A stretch of DNA of 52,158 nucleotides from Lentisphaerota bacterium (GTDB taxonomy: Bacteria; Verrucomicrobiota; Kiritimatiellia; PWTM01), in contig VGWF01000013.1 in assembly GCA_016873715.1 (NCBI GenBank), forward strand, positions 1 through 52,158, given 5' to 3'. Numbering within the stretch: position 1 is the first letter of the stretch; every line of letters begins with the position of its first letter. Made by a program: the position numbers and the translations under genes. Under the pieces are notes generated by a model. It ran no database searches, had not been told where the DNA came from, and saw only the letters and a program-made list of their open reading frames with translations. Shown here piece after piece: positions 1 through 8,767 of this stretch.

Positions 1-70
1 TCCGAAAAGACACACGATGGCCGCCCGCGGCCGCCGCGCCAGCCGGCCCCGCCGGGCGGTGGCCGGAGCG

Positions 71-105
71 GGGCGGAGGGCGGAAGTCAGAGGGCGGAGG
101 AAGAC
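71..105. repeat. Heptamer-phased short tandem repeat
   Basis: Five consecutive 7-nt units can be read here: GGGCGGA, GGGCGGA, AGTCAGA, GGGCGGA, GGAAGAC. They lie in the 256 bases before the sigma-factor gene, a stretch in which I see no gene. The same 7-nt phasing, with different unit sequences, recurs at six other loci in the window. Only three units are identical, so this is one of the weaker loci. Confidence 0.45.
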
Positions 106-159
106 CGAGGGCCGATGGAAGAGCCTCCTTCGATCGGGCCGATTCACCGAAGCGATCCC

Positions 160-184
160 GGCGCCGACGGAGCGGCGCCCTCCA
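160..184 (-). repeat. REP-like hairpin, CTCCGT-loop family
   Basis: On the minus strand this reads TGGAG, then a perfect 7-bp stem GGCGCCG / CGGCGCC around the loop CTCCGT. The same 5' tag and loop with a different, still complementary stem (GGGGCACG / CGTGCCCC) occur at 30613-30638, and a third copy lies at 30574-30598. A short 5' tag followed by a hairpin is the usual form of RAYT-mobilised REP elements. It lies about 70 bases before the sigma-factor start. Confidence 0.6.
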
Positions 185-256
185 GGGGCCCCTGATCGCC
201 CGAACGGCCGGGCGAGCCGCCCGTCTTCCGCCGTGACGAATCCGCGGCGCTGGTGT

Positions 257-910
257 ATGTCTTCCCGTTTGAACATGGACGAGACTTCTCCATCCCGGGC
301 GCCGTCACTGGCCGCCGCGCGCGAGCCCGAGGACGGCGGCCCGCCGGACGCCGAACTCGTCGAGAGCGCGCGCTCCGGCGACACCCCCGCCTACGAGATC
401 CTCGTCCGCCGCTACCAGTCGCGCGTGCACGGCATGGTTTACAACATGACGTCGCACAAGCAGGACGCGGAGGACATCGTCCAGACGATCTTCGTGAAGG
501 CCTACCGCGCGCTCGGATCGTTCGGCGGCCGCTCGTCGTTCTCCACGTGGCTCTACCGGATCGCGATGAACACCACGCTCAACCACCTGCAGCGGCGCAA
601 GCGCCGCCAGGGCGAGATGAGCCTCGACGACCTCGACGAGGGGGCCGAGCGCGACCCGGCCTACGTCGAACTCGTCGCGCGGGAATCCCCGGTGCGCGAC
701 CTCTCCCTGACGGAGCTGCAAAAGAAATTGAACGCCGCGCTCCAGACGCTGTCGGAAGAACACAGAAGCGTGGTGGTGCTGCACGATGTCCAGGGGCTGC
801 CGCACGACGAGATCGCAAAGGCGCTCGGGGTGAACGTGGGCACGGTCCGGTCGAGGTTGTTCTACGCCCGCCAGCTTCTGCAGGCCGAGTTAGCGGAGTT
901 TGCGCCATGA
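257..910 (+). CDS. ECF-family RNA polymerase sigma factor
   Basis: Sigma-70 family factor of the extracytoplasmic-function type, 217 residues, which redirects RNA polymerase to a stress or envelope regulon. Region 2 is clear (YQSRVHGMVYNM, then DAEDIVQTIFVKAYRAL, then the FSTWLYRIAMN block). Region 4 lies near the C-terminus (LSEEHRSVVVLHDVQGLP and the helix-turn-helix around EIAKALGVNVGTVRSRL). Start chosen at the ATG at 257; an in-frame ATG at 275 is equally possible and neither has a convincing ribosome-binding site. Its stop overlaps the start of the anti-sigma gene (ATGA), which implies translational coupling. Family assignment is secure; the regulon cannot be told from the sequence. Confidence 0.93.
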   Translation: MSSRLNMDETSPSRAPSLAAAREPEDGGPPDAELVESARSGDTPAYEILVRRYQSRVHGMVYNMTSHKQDAEDIVQTIFVKAYRALGSFGGRSSFSTWLYRIAMNTTLNHLQRRKRRQGEMSLDDLDEGAERDPAYVELVARESPVRDLSLTELQKKLNAALQTLSEEHRSVVVLHDVQGLPHDEIAKALGVNVGTVRSRLFYARQLLQAELAEFAP

Positions 911-1458
911 ACTGCGAAAGCGCCCGATTCGAGATCGCGACGGCGGAAACGGAGACCCGTTCCGCCGCCCTCGCCGCGCACCTGGAGCGCTGCCCGCCCT
1001 GCCGCGCCTACGCCGCGCGCGACGCCTCGGTTCGCAACCTCCTTGCGTTCAAGAGGAATGAAACGCCGGACGCCCATTTCGAAACCCGTCTGGTCGCCCG
1101 GGTTCGCGGCGAGATCGAGGGCACGGTTCCCACCCGTCGGTGGGTCCCGGCCGCGGCGATCGAGTGGTTCACGCCGGCGGTCCGGTGGGCCGTGGCCTCC
1201 GCCGCCATCGTGGTCGCGGCCGTCGGCTTCCTCCGTCCCGGCGCGGTGCCGGTGCCGGTGCCCGGGCTGGCGTCCGAGGCGCCGACGGCCCAGCCGATCT
1301 CCATGTTCGCCGACAGCAGGGCGCCGACGCTGATGACGTCCGCCGTCCCTCTGCTGGCCGTCATGACCAACCAGGGTCCGCCCATGCTCCGGCTGAGCCC
1401 GGGCGGCCCCGTCGAATACGGCACCGGGGGGACGGTTCCCGTCGGCCTGCAATACTGA
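907..1458 (+). CDS. Anti-sigma factor with zinc-finger-like N-terminus and one TM segment
   Basis: 183-residue partner of the preceding sigma factor. Cys3, His25, Cys29 and Cys32 (the HLERCPPC stretch) match the anti-sigma zinc-finger pattern. A single hydrophobic segment at about residues 93-109 (WAVASAAIVVAAVGFL) would anchor the protein in the inner membrane, with a low-complexity Pro/Gly-rich periplasmic tail. In this family the N-terminal domain binds the sigma factor until an envelope signal releases it; here that role is inferred from the motif and the ATGA overlap. The periplasmic part has no recognisable sensor domain. Confidence 0.85.
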   Translation: MNCESARFEIATAETETRSAALAAHLERCPPCRAYAARDASVRNLLAFKRNETPDAHFETRLVARVRGEIEGTVPTRRWVPAAAIEWFTPAVRWAVASAAIVVAAVGFLRPGAVPVPVPGLASEAPTAQPISMFADSRAPTLMTSAVPLLAVMTNQGPPMLRLSPGGPVEYGTGGTVPVGLQY

Positions 1459-1591
1459 GCTTCGATTCCGGCGCCGCGCGCCCCGCCCTCCAACCCAACC
1501 CCCCTCCCAAGGGGCGCGCGGCCCGGAATCCTCCCCCCGCCCCCGCACGTTGCGCTTGCCTCCGCCGCCGCGTTCGCGCGACTCTTCCGGC

Positions 1592-3178
1592 ATGAACCTC
1601 AACCGCAGGTCGTTTCTCCGCAGGGTCGGCGGAGCCGCCGCCGGGTTGGGTGCAGCGTCATGGACGGCCGGCTGCGCAGGACTCGGACGAGGCGCCGCCG
1701 CCGCCGGGCTCCCGCACAGCACGCCCGAGGCGGAGGGCGTCTCGTCCGCCGGCCTCCTCGCCTTCCTCGACGCGGCGCAGCAGGGCGGCTACGAGCTGCA
1801 CGGCCTGATGGTCCTCCGCCACGGCCGTGTCGTGGCCGCGGGCTGGTGGGCGCCGTACGGCCCGCAGCTCAACCACACGCTCTACTCGCTGAGCAAGAGC
1901 TTCACGTCGACCGCGGTCGGCTTCGCCGTCGCCGAGGGCCGGCTGTCGGTCGACGACAAGGTCCTGCCCTTCTTCCCCGAGGCCCGGCCGGCCGCGGTGA
2001 ACGAGCACCTCGCCGCCCTGCGCGTGCGGGACCTGCTGTGCATGGCCTCGGGCCACGACAAGGACCCCACCCATCCCATCGTGAAGGAGGAGGACTGGGT
2101 CCGCGCCTTCCTCGGCTCCGCGTTCGCGCACCCGCCGGGCTCGCGCTTCGTCTACAACAGCGAGGCCACGTACATGTGCTCGGCGATCGTCCAGCGGCTG
2201 ACCGGGCAGCGGATCCTCGACTACCTGCGGCCGCGCCTGTTCGAGCCGCTCGGCATCGACGGCATGACGTGGGAGGTCTGCCCGCGCGGCATCAACACCG
2301 GCGGCTGGGGGCTGAGCGTCCCGACCGCGGCGCTTGCGAAGTTCGGCGAGCTCCTCCGCCGGCGCGGCGAATGGCAGGGCCGGCGGCTCCTCCCGGCCGC
2401 GTGGGTCGACGAGGCGACGACGTTCAAGATCCAGCAGCCCATCCCCGCAGGCGGCGAGCGCAAGGACTGGCACCAGGGCTACGGCTACCAGTTCTGGCGC
2501 TGCCGGCACAACGCCTTCCGCGGCGACGGCGCCTACGGCCAGTTCATGGTCGTCCTGCCGGAGCAGGAGGCGGTGGTTGCCATCACGGCGGAGAGCAGGA
2601 ACCTCCAGGGCGAACTCGACCTTGTCTGGGATCACATCCTCCCCGCCCTGAAGCCGCGGCCGCTGCCCGCCGATCCGCGCGCGCACGGCCGGCTGCAGGA
2701 GCGGCTCGCCGGCCTGGCGCTGCCTCTGCCCGCCGGCGCGCCGGCCGCGCCGGCCGCAACGGAAGTCCAGGGGCGGACGTTCCGCCTCGAGCCCAACGAG
2801 GCCGGCCTGCAGTCCGCGCGATTCGACCTCGGCGGCGGCGGCGGCCGCATGACGCTGACGGAGGGCGGCCGCGACCACGCGATCGACTTCGGCCTCGGCC
2901 GGTGGCGGACCGGCGAAACCGCCCTGCCGGGCACCCCGCCGCGGTTGATCTCCGGCGGCGCGCCGAAACCCGGCACGCCGGCGAAGACCGCCGCGGCGGC
3001 CGCGTGGAAGGACGCCCGCACGCTGGAGCTGGTCGTACGCTACGTCGAGACCCCGCACCGCGACACGATCGCGTGCCGGTTCGAGGATGGCGCCGTCCGG
3101 ATCTCGTTCATGAACAGCATCGCCGCGATGGCGGCGAAACCGAAGGATCCCCGGCCGGACCTGGCAGGCCGGGCGTGA
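1592..3178 (+). CDS. Exported beta-lactamase-family serine hydrolase
   Basis: 528-residue protein of the class C beta-lactamase / penicillin-binding-protein-like hydrolase family. The N-terminus carries a twin-arginine motif (RRSFLRR, residues 5-11) and a possible lipobox ending at Cys28, so it may be a Tat-exported lipoprotein. The nucleophile motif S-L-S-K starts at about Ser99; YNSEATY is the likely second motif. The Ala/Gly/Pro-rich C-terminal third resembles the extra domain often seen on such esterases. Members are esterases, D-aminopeptidases or amidases more often than true beta-lactamases, so the substrate is unknown. The start was chosen to give the Tat signal. Confidence 0.88.
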   Translation: MNLNRRSFLRRVGGAAAGLGAASWTAGCAGLGRGAAAAGLPHSTPEAEGVSSAGLLAFLDAAQQGGYELHGLMVLRHGRVVAAGWWAPYGPQLNHTLYSLSKSFTSTAVGFAVAEGRLSVDDKVLPFFPEARPAAVNEHLAALRVRDLLCMASGHDKDPTHPIVKEEDWVRAFLGSAFAHPPGSRFVYNSEATYMCSAIVQRLTGQRILDYLRPRLFEPLGIDGMTWEVCPRGINTGGWGLSVPTAALAKFGELLRRRGEWQGRRLLPAAWVDEATTFKIQQPIPAGGERKDWHQGYGYQFWRCRHNAFRGDGAYGQFMVVLPEQEAVVAITAESRNLQGELDLVWDHILPALKPRPLPADPRAHGRLQERLAGLALPLPAGAPAAPAATEVQGRTFRLEPNEAGLQSARFDLGGGGGRMTLTEGGRDHAIDFGLGRWRTGETALPGTPPRLISGGAPKPGTPAKTAAAAAWKDARTLELVVRYVETPHRDTIACRFEDGAVRISFMNSIAAMAAKPKDPRPDLAGRA

Positions 3179-3213
3179 CCGGCGCGCCGATCGGCGCCGG
3201 GGAAGGAGGCGGC

Positions 3214-3450
3214 ATGAGCGACACGGTCAAGATCGCGGTCCTCGACAGCCTCGTCGAGGCGCAGAGCGTGGAGGCCGCACTCCGGGATCTCGGGATCCCG
3301 CACGTGATCCGCAGCTACGAGGACCTGGTCCTCGACGGGCTCTTCCTGGGCAGCAAGGGCTGGGGCCACGTCGAGGCGGCCGAGGAGCACCGCGCGGCCG
3401 TCCTCGCCGTGCTTGAGGATCTCCGGGCCTCGGGCGACCCGCCCGCCTGA
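3214..3450 (+). CDS. Small DUF2007-like protein
   Basis: 78-residue protein with a strong ribosome-binding site (GGAAGGAGG just upstream of the ATG). The sequence VKIAVLDSLVEAQSVEAALRD followed by a mixed alpha/beta fold resembles DUF2007, a small ferredoxin-like domain in which pairs of repeats compare or bind ligands; its function is not established. It follows the serine hydrolase by 35 bases and may be cotranscribed. Its stop is one base from the end of the convergent metallopeptidase gene. Confidence 0.75.
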   Translation: MSDTVKIAVLDSLVEAQSVEAALRDLGIPHVIRSYEDLVLDGLFLGSKGWGHVEAAEEHRAAVLAVLEDLRASGDPPA

Positions 3451-3451
3451 T

Positions 3452-4090
3452 TCACCCGTCCGTCCAACCGCCGGCCAGCAGCGCCGAGTGGCGGCGCAGC
3501 CAGCGCCGGTGCGCCGGGTAGTCCGGGCAGTGGGCGTGGACCAGCATCCAGAACGCCGTCGAGTGGTTCGGATGCACCCCGTGGGCCAGCTCGTGGACCA
3601 CCACGTAGTCGAGGACCTCCGGCGGGGCCTGGATCAGGCGCCAGTTGAACGACAGCCCGCCCGCGCGCGAGCAGCTCCCCCATCGCGTGCGCTGCGCGCG
3701 GACCTGCATCCCGGCGGGGCGCACGCCCATCCGCGGCGCGTGCCGCGCGACGGCCGCCTCGAGGGCCGCCCGCGCCCGCGCCCGGAGCGTCCGCTCCAGC
3801 GCCTCGCCCTGCGGCAGCTCGTGACGGGGCACGGGACGGCCCTCCAGGAGCACGGTGCCGTCGGGACCCCGGGCGGTCGCCCGCGCCGCAGCCGCCCTCC
3901 GCACCTGCGCGATCACCCACGCGGCGTGCTCGTGCAGCAGCCGCAAGGCGGCGCGCTCGCCGACCCGGCGCGGACGGACCAGCGTGACGCCGTCGGGCCC
4001 GACCTGGATCCTGCACCGTCGCGCCCGGTCCGACACGCGCACCCCGACTTCGAGGTCGCGGCCCAGGCAGTTGACGCGAAGGACGTCCAT
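3452..4090 (-). CDS. YgjP-type (DUF45) zinc metallopeptidase
   Basis: 212 residues. The zinc-binding motif HELAH is at residues 166-170, followed by H173 and H176 in the GVHPNHSTAFW block; RTRWGSCS (around 135-141) is the typical DUF45 signature just before it. These match the YgjP-like family of M48-related metallopeptidases. Family length is usually 200-250 residues, so the gene is intact. Start taken at the ATG giving MDVLRVN. No signal peptide is visible, so it is probably cytoplasmic. Substrates of this family are largely unknown. Confidence 0.88.
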   Translation of the reverse strand: MDVLRVNCLGRDLEVGVRVSDRARRCRIQVGPDGVTLVRPRRVGERAALRLLHEHAAWVIAQVRRAAAARATARGPDGTVLLEGRPVPRHELPQGEALERTLRARARAALEAAVARHAPRMGVRPAGMQVRAQRTRWGSCSRAGGLSFNWRLIQAPPEVLDYVVVHELAHGVHPNHSTAFWMLVHAHCPDYPAHRRWLRRHSALLAGGWTDG

Positions 4091-4256
4091 GGGGCCGCAT
4101 CCTACCGGAGCCTCCGCGCCGCGGCGACCGGAAGAAGCCCCCGGACACCCCGGCCCGGGCCCCGCGCACCAAACCGGAAACAGGCTGCAAGCGCCGGCCG
4201 CATCTGTCAGGATGCAGGGCCGGGCGGGCGGCGGACGTTTCGTGGAAGGACACACC

Positions 4257-5906
4257 GTGCGCGTGAACACCCTGCGCTTCATGGAGCGGTGGCGGCGGCG
4301 GATTCCGCCGCTGGCGGCCATCGTTCTCGCCGCGGGCGTGCGGGCGGCGGAACCGGAGGCGCCCCGGCCGATGGCGTCGATGTATCCCGGCGCACAGGCG
4401 CTGCGCGAGGCGGCCGGCGAGATCGTCTGCCTCGTCGACACGGAGCACCCGGACGACGTGCGGAAGAACCTCCGGGACCGGGCCCCGCGCCACCACCCGA
4501 TGGAACGGATCCGGCTCTGCCTCGAACTTGAGACCGCAGGGCTGCCCTGCCTGCTGGTTCATGCCTCCATGGTGTCGACCGGGGACCTGGACCGCGCCGC
4601 CGTGAGGGCCGTGGTCCTCTGCGGACGCAATCGGAGTTCCGGCGCGGCGGCCGACGAGGCGCTCTTCGCGCTGATCCGCGGCTGCCGGAAGCCGCTGCTC
4701 GGCCTCGGCGGCGGACAGGGCCTGATCGCGCGGGCGTGGGGCGGAACGGTCGGCAACCTGCGGCGCCTCGCCCCCGGCGAGACCGATCCCGAACCGGGCT
4801 ACGCGCCCGGACTTCTCAAGGAGACGGGGTTCACGGCGGTCCGGGTGTCCGGGCATGACCCGCTCTTCGAGGGGCTCGGCGGGACGATCGCCGTGATGCA
4901 GCGGCACAGTACGGAGATCCAGGAACTTCCGCCGGGGTTCCAGGTTCTCGCGTCGACCGACGCCTGTTCCGTGCAGGCCCTGCGCCACCGCGACCGGCCG
5001 GTCTACGGGGTGCAGTTCCTTCCGGAACGGTTCGACGAGGCGCACCCCGACGGGCGCCGCGTGCTGCAGAACTTCTTCGCGATCGCCGGCATCGACACCG
5101 CGCGGCGCCTGCCCGAGGCCCGCGCCGCCTTCCGGGAGCGGACGCGCGCGCTGGTGCGCGAGGTCTGCCGCGATCCCGCGGAGATGCTGCGGCAGGCGGA
5201 GCCCTTTGTGGCGCTGATCGACATGGAGGGCCCCGAGGCCGTCGCCAGCCCCGTCCGCGGCAGCGGAACCGGCAGGACGCACGCCGGAAAGATCGCCGAG
5301 TTCCGCGCGCGCATCGAGGGCGAGCTGGCGGGCCTTCCGTGCGTGGTCGTCCACTACGCCGAGGTGCGGACGGAGCACTTCGCAAGCCCGAAGCTGCGGG
5401 CGGTCGTGCTGTCGGGCGCCGCGTCGCCCTCCGTCGAGCCGATGCTCCACGATCTGTACGCGGTGATCCGGGATGCGCGCGTGCCGGTCCTGGGCATCTG
5501 CGCGGGCCACCAGCACATCGCGAAGGCCCACGGCTCCGCCGTCGCCTCCATGCGCCCGCTCCGGAAGGGGGAGACGGACCCGAATCCCCGGTATCACCCC
5601 GGCCTGTTCAAGGAGTGGGGCTTCCTCCCGGTTCGAATCGCGCGGCGCGATCCGCTCTTCGAGGGGTTGCCGGACACGATCGTCGTGCAGGAGTACCACG
5701 TGGCCGGGGTCCGCTCGCTCCCGGAGGGGTTCGACCGGCTCGCCGGAACGGACGAATGCGAGATCGAGGCCTTCCGGCGCCGCGACCGCACGGTCTACGG
5801 CATCCAGTTCCACGCCGAGTGTTACGACGACGATCATCCCGACGGACGGCTCGTCCTGCAGAACTTCTTCCGCATCGCGGCGGAGCGGGCGGAGGCGCCG
5901 CCGTAG
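4257..5906 (+). CDS. Exported tandem class I glutamine-amidotransferase-like protein with inactive first half
   Basis: 549-residue protein made of two homologous class I glutamine amidotransferase-like domains (about residues 40-285 and 310-545). The second half keeps a nucleophile elbow GICAGHQ (Cys415) and the GIQFHAE motif (His519, Glu521). In the first half the equivalents are GLGGGQG (Gly151 instead of Cys) and GVQFLPE (Leu255 instead of His), so it cannot form the triad. Start chosen at GTG 4257 because GGAAGGA lies 6 bases upstream; the next in-frame ATG (4281) gives a cleaner signal peptide (PPLAAIVLAAGVRAAE). Export is unusual for this fold, which is normally a cytoplasmic ammonia donor. 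No synthetase partner is adjacent, so hydrolysis of a gamma-glutamyl compound is one possibility. Confidence 0.8.
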   Translation: MRVNTLRFMERWRRRIPPLAAIVLAAGVRAAEPEAPRPMASMYPGAQALREAAGEIVCLVDTEHPDDVRKNLRDRAPRHHPMERIRLCLELETAGLPCLLVHASMVSTGDLDRAAVRAVVLCGRNRSSGAAADEALFALIRGCRKPLLGLGGGQGLIARAWGGTVGNLRRLAPGETDPEPGYAPGLLKETGFTAVRVSGHDPLFEGLGGTIAVMQRHSTEIQELPPGFQVLASTDACSVQALRHRDRPVYGVQFLPERFDEAHPDGRRVLQNFFAIAGIDTARRLPEARAAFRERTRALVREVCRDPAEMLRQAEPFVALIDMEGPEAVASPVRGSGTGRTHAGKIAEFRARIEGELAGLPCVVVHYAEVRTEHFASPKLRAVVLSGAASPSVEPMLHDLYAVIRDARVPVLGICAGHQHIAKAHGSAVASMRPLRKGETDPNPRYHPGLFKEWGFLPVRIARRDPLFEGLPDTIVVQEYHVAGVRSLPEGFDRLAGTDECEIEAFRRRDRTVYGIQFHAECYDDDHPDGRLVLQNFFRIAAERAEAPP

Positions 5907-5972
5907 CGGCCGGAGTACGCGCCCGCCGCGCCGTGGGCCGGACGTCCGCGGACGCTCCGGCGCGGGCCGCGC

Positions 5973-6800
5973 CTAGCTCCCGCGCCACGGCGGGATGCCG
6001 GACTCCGCCGCCACGGCAAGGGCGGCGGCGACGTCGTTGGCGAGGGGGAAGTCGATGCCCGCCTTCCACTGGCGGCGCAGGCCGTCGGGCGTCTCGTCCT
6101 GGAAGTAGTTGATCCTCACGCCGGCCGCCCGAAGCATCTTCACGACGTCATCCGGGATCCCGCCCTTGCCGAGGATCTGGATGAAGTCGGCCTTCATGGC
6201 GATCGTGGCCTTCGCGTAGTCGAGGGAGCCTCCCTGCCGCTCCATGTTGCAGATGAGGATGCCCGGCACGGCGGCGCGCGCGCCGCGGGCCGCGTCGGCC
6301 GTGGCGGCAAGGAACGCCTGGTGCAGCCGTCCCGCCCGGGCGATCGCCCGGGCGGCGGCCGCGCCGGTTTCCGCCTTCCCCTTGAGATGGCAGTTCAGCC
6401 ACACGGTGCGGGGCATGACCGCGAGCGCCTCCTCGAACGTGGGGATGCGGGTTCCGGCGAAGCGCGGGTCCTTCCGGATCCCGGCGTCCAGCGTGCGGAT
6501 CGTCTCGAAGGGGAGATCGGCGACCGTGCCGCGGCCGTCCGTGGTCCGGTCCACGGTGGCGTCGTGCATCAGCACCAGAACGCCGTCGGACGTGGGCTGG
6601 ACGTCGAACTCGATCATGTGCGCGCCGAGCCGGACGGCCTCGGCAAAGGCCGGGAGCGTGTTCTCCGGGTGGGTCGACATCGCGCCGCGGTGCGCGCACA
6701 CGCCCCGCTCCGGCATCCGGACCTCCCCGGCGCCCGCGCCCCCGACGCACGCCATCCACCCGGCCAGGACCGCGACTCGGACACCGGGGGCGGGACTCAT
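5973..6800 (-). CDS. Glycerophosphodiester phosphodiesterase
   Basis: 275-residue GDPD-family enzyme that hydrolyses glycerophosphodiesters to glycerol 3-phosphate and an alcohol. Visible signature: CAHRGAMSTHPENTLPAF (catalytic His and metal-binding Glu), HMIEFDVQPTSDG (metal-binding Glu and Asp) and LMHDATVDRTT (second catalytic His). An N-terminal hydrophobic stretch with an Ala/Gly-rich cleavage region suggests secretion to the periplasm. Convergent with the amidotransferase-like gene; the 66-base gap contains the palindrome CGTCCGCGGACG (5943-5954) but no T-run. Confidence 0.92.
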   Translation of the reverse strand: MSPAPGVRVAVLAGWMACVGGAGAGEVRMPERGVCAHRGAMSTHPENTLPAFAEAVRLGAHMIEFDVQPTSDGVLVLMHDATVDRTTDGRGTVADLPFETIRTLDAGIRKDPRFAGTRIPTFEEALAVMPRTVWLNCHLKGKAETGAAAARAIARAGRLHQAFLAATADAARGARAAVPGILICNMERQGGSLDYAKATIAMKADFIQILGKGGIPDDVVKMLRAAGVRINYFQDETPDGLRRQWKAGIDFPLANDVAAALAVAAESGIPPWRGS

Positions 6801-6824
6801 GGATTCACCTCGTCCGCCGCCCCG

Positions 6825-7265
6825 CTAGGCGATCCCGTCCGGCACCCGCATCAGGGTCCGCAGTTCCTCCCGGCGGCGGACGGCGGTGAGGGCGGCCTCG
6901 CAGACGGCGCGGATCTCCAGCAACACGTCCTCGGTGATGCGCTGGTCGCGGGCATCCTCCATGATCAGCCCGGCGAAGGCCCTCCGGCTCCGGGCCAGCA
7001 TCTCGATGGCGACGCGCATCGTCTCCTCGGGCGTCGGCGCGAAGGGTTCGGGCTCCACCTTGGGCTTGACGCCCAGCCTGGCCTTCTTGTCGACATAGGC
7101 CAGGGCGAGGCGCCGCTGCAGGCAGTCGGGCTGTTCACGGATCGCCTTGCGTATCTGACCACAGGCCGCTTCATCGTCCCGCGCAAAGGCATCCACCCAT
7201 GCCTCGCATTGGTCCTTGAAGGCGCCCAGTTGCGCGGCTTTCGGTCCCGGTATCTTGAAGCCCAT
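6825..7265 (-). CDS. Hypothetical protein
   Basis: 146 residues, beginning MGFKIPGPKAAQ and rich in charged helices (CEAWVDAFARDDEAACGQIRKAIREQ; later DVLLEIRAVCEAALTAVRRREEL). No recognised family, signal peptide or membrane segment. A G-rich stretch (GGGGGTAGG) precedes the ATG. Codon use is like that of its neighbours (GC-rich third positions), which supports a real gene. It lies between the tRNA-Leu gene and the phosphodiesterase on the same strand. Confidence 0.65.
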   Translation of the reverse strand: MGFKIPGPKAAQLGAFKDQCEAWVDAFARDDEAACGQIRKAIREQPDCLQRRLALAYVDKKARLGVKPKVEPEPFAPTPEETMRVAIEMLARSRRAFAGLIMEDARDQRITEDVLLEIRAVCEAALTAVRRREELRTLMRVPDGIA

Positions 7266-7308
7266 CCTACCCCCGATCCTGATTGAGCTGGAGCTGGGTT
7301 CCTTCGTC

Positions 7309-7392
7309 TGGTGCTCGGGGGGGGACTTGAACCCCCACGCCTTGCGGCACATGCCCCTCAAACATGCGTGTCTGCCATTCCACCACCCGAGC
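7309..7392 (-). tRNA. tRNA-Leu (anticodon GAG)
   Basis: 84-nt tRNA including an encoded 3' CCA. The acceptor stem GCTCGGG (complement of 7386-7392) pairs with CCCGAGC (complement of 7313-7319), followed by ACCA. The anticodon stem CATGT / GCATG encloses the loop TTGAGGG with GAG at 7357-7359, reading CUC/CUU leucine codons. The long variable arm and the TTCAAGTCC T-arm are typical of a class II tRNA-Leu. It sits between two protein genes on the same strand. Confidence 0.96.
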
Positions 7393-7453
7393 AGCACGAA
7401 GACGAACGAAGGCGGGCGCGGGAGGACCGCGCGGACGCCGACCGAGCGGGAGA

Positions 7454-8731
7454 CTACCCGGCGGCGACCCCGTTCGCAAGCGGATTCCCGGCGGCCAGGC
7501 GGGCGAAGGCCGCGTCGAGATCCTCGCCGCGGTCGAGCGCCGCGACGAGCGCCGCCGGGGTGTGGGCGTCGCGCCGGAGGTCGGGCATCACCGCCGCGAG
7601 GTGCGTGCGCAGCGCGGCGCGGTCGTTCCACGCCCGGGTCACGTGCGCGGCGACGGCATCGACGGAGAAGTCCTCGAAACCCAGGCTGCGCTCGCGCAGG
7701 CCGATGCGGCTGTAGTAGTGGTGCACCTTCGGCTGGTAGGCCAGGCCGCAGACGGGCGTCTCCTCCGACGAGCCGAGGATCATCGCGTGCAGCCGCATGC
7801 CGAAGAGCAGGCCGACGCGCCGGAGCACGCCCTTGATCTCGACGTGGTTGTGCTCGACGTTCGTGACGATCCCCGCCGGCCGGACCTTCTTCAGGCGCCC
7901 CATCAGCTCGCGCGTGATCGGCACGTCCGCATGCTGCGTGCAGACGAAGACCATCCGCGCGCCGGTCGTCCCGCCGACACGGTCGAGGGCCTCGGCGTAG
8001 ATCCCCAGGAAGCGTTCGCGCGTCAGCGGCTCGCGCCCGGTGCCGGCCCACGAGTCGAGGTAGTGGTTGATGTTGACCGCCATCAGCGGCGCGCCGGCGT
8101 CGGGATCGGCCCCGGCGGCGCGCAGGATCGCGTCGGCGCGGGCGTCGTCGCAGGCGGGGGCGTTGATGGCGGCGTCGGCCGTGACGAGCAGCCGCGGGTT
8201 CTTCACGCCGATGTCGAGGAGCACGTCGCGCGAATCGGCGTCGCGCACGGTGATGAAGTCCATGACCTCCATCAGCTCGCGCAGCATCCGCCGGCCGGCC
8301 GGCGTCGTGACGGGGCCCGTCCCGACGTTGTAGCAGGCCATGCGCTTCCCGCGCCGCTTCGCCGCGGGCAGCAGGAGGCGGAGGGTCGACAGGAAGTTGA
8401 AAAGCGGATTATAAAGGGCGCGGTCGAACAGGATCGCGTCGAAGATCAGCGAGATGTCCGCCCGGCAGACCGAGCGCCACGTCGGAAGACCGAGCATCTT
8501 GACCGACAGGTTCCACGGCAGCATGCCGACCGGGACGGCGCCCTCGGGGTAGTTGTTGCGGACGTAGGACGGGCAGATCGTCGGGATCTCGAAGCGCAGC
8601 GTGCGGCCGCAGGTCGCGTTGACGGACGCCTGGATGGCGGCCATGAGGGCGGCGTCGCCGGCGTTCCGGCCGGACGACGAGCCCAGCAGCGTGACGGTGC
8701 GGATCGAGCCCGCGGAATCGTTGAAACTCAT
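7454..8731 (-). CDS. Polysaccharide pyruvyl transferase family protein
   Basis: 425 residues. The N-terminal LLGSSSGRNAGDAALMAAI is the nucleotide-sugar-type glycine loop typical of the CsaB-like family, and the C-terminal region contains GMRLHAMILGSSEETPVCGLAYQPKV, the characteristic GxRLHA block. Members transfer pyruvate ketals, or in some cases sugars, onto cell-surface polysaccharides. It is divergent from the flippase-like gene at 8768 with only 36 bases between the starts, so the two probably share a promoter region and act on the same envelope polymer (inference). Confidence 0.87.
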   Translation of the reverse strand: MSFNDSAGSIRTVTLLGSSSGRNAGDAALMAAIQASVNATCGRTLRFEIPTICPSYVRNNYPEGAVPVGMLPWNLSVKMLGLPTWRSVCRADISLIFDAILFDRALYNPLFNFLSTLRLLLPAAKRRGKRMACYNVGTGPVTTPAGRRMLRELMEVMDFITVRDADSRDVLLDIGVKNPRLLVTADAAINAPACDDARADAILRAAGADPDAGAPLMAVNINHYLDSWAGTGREPLTRERFLGIYAEALDRVGGTTGARMVFVCTQHADVPITRELMGRLKKVRPAGIVTNVEHNHVEIKGVLRRVGLLFGMRLHAMILGSSEETPVCGLAYQPKVHHYYSRIGLRERSLGFEDFSVDAVAAHVTRAWNDRAALRTHLAAVMPDLRRDAHTPAALVAALDRGEDLDAAFARLAAGNPLANGVAAG

Positions 8732-8767
8732 GCGGCCGAATGCTATCGGCCCTCGGGAAGGAAGGCA

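Noticed and set aside
5907-5972. Terminator around the CGTCCGCGGACG palindrome
   Set aside because: The palindrome is short, has no loop or T-run, and such sequences are frequent at this GC content.
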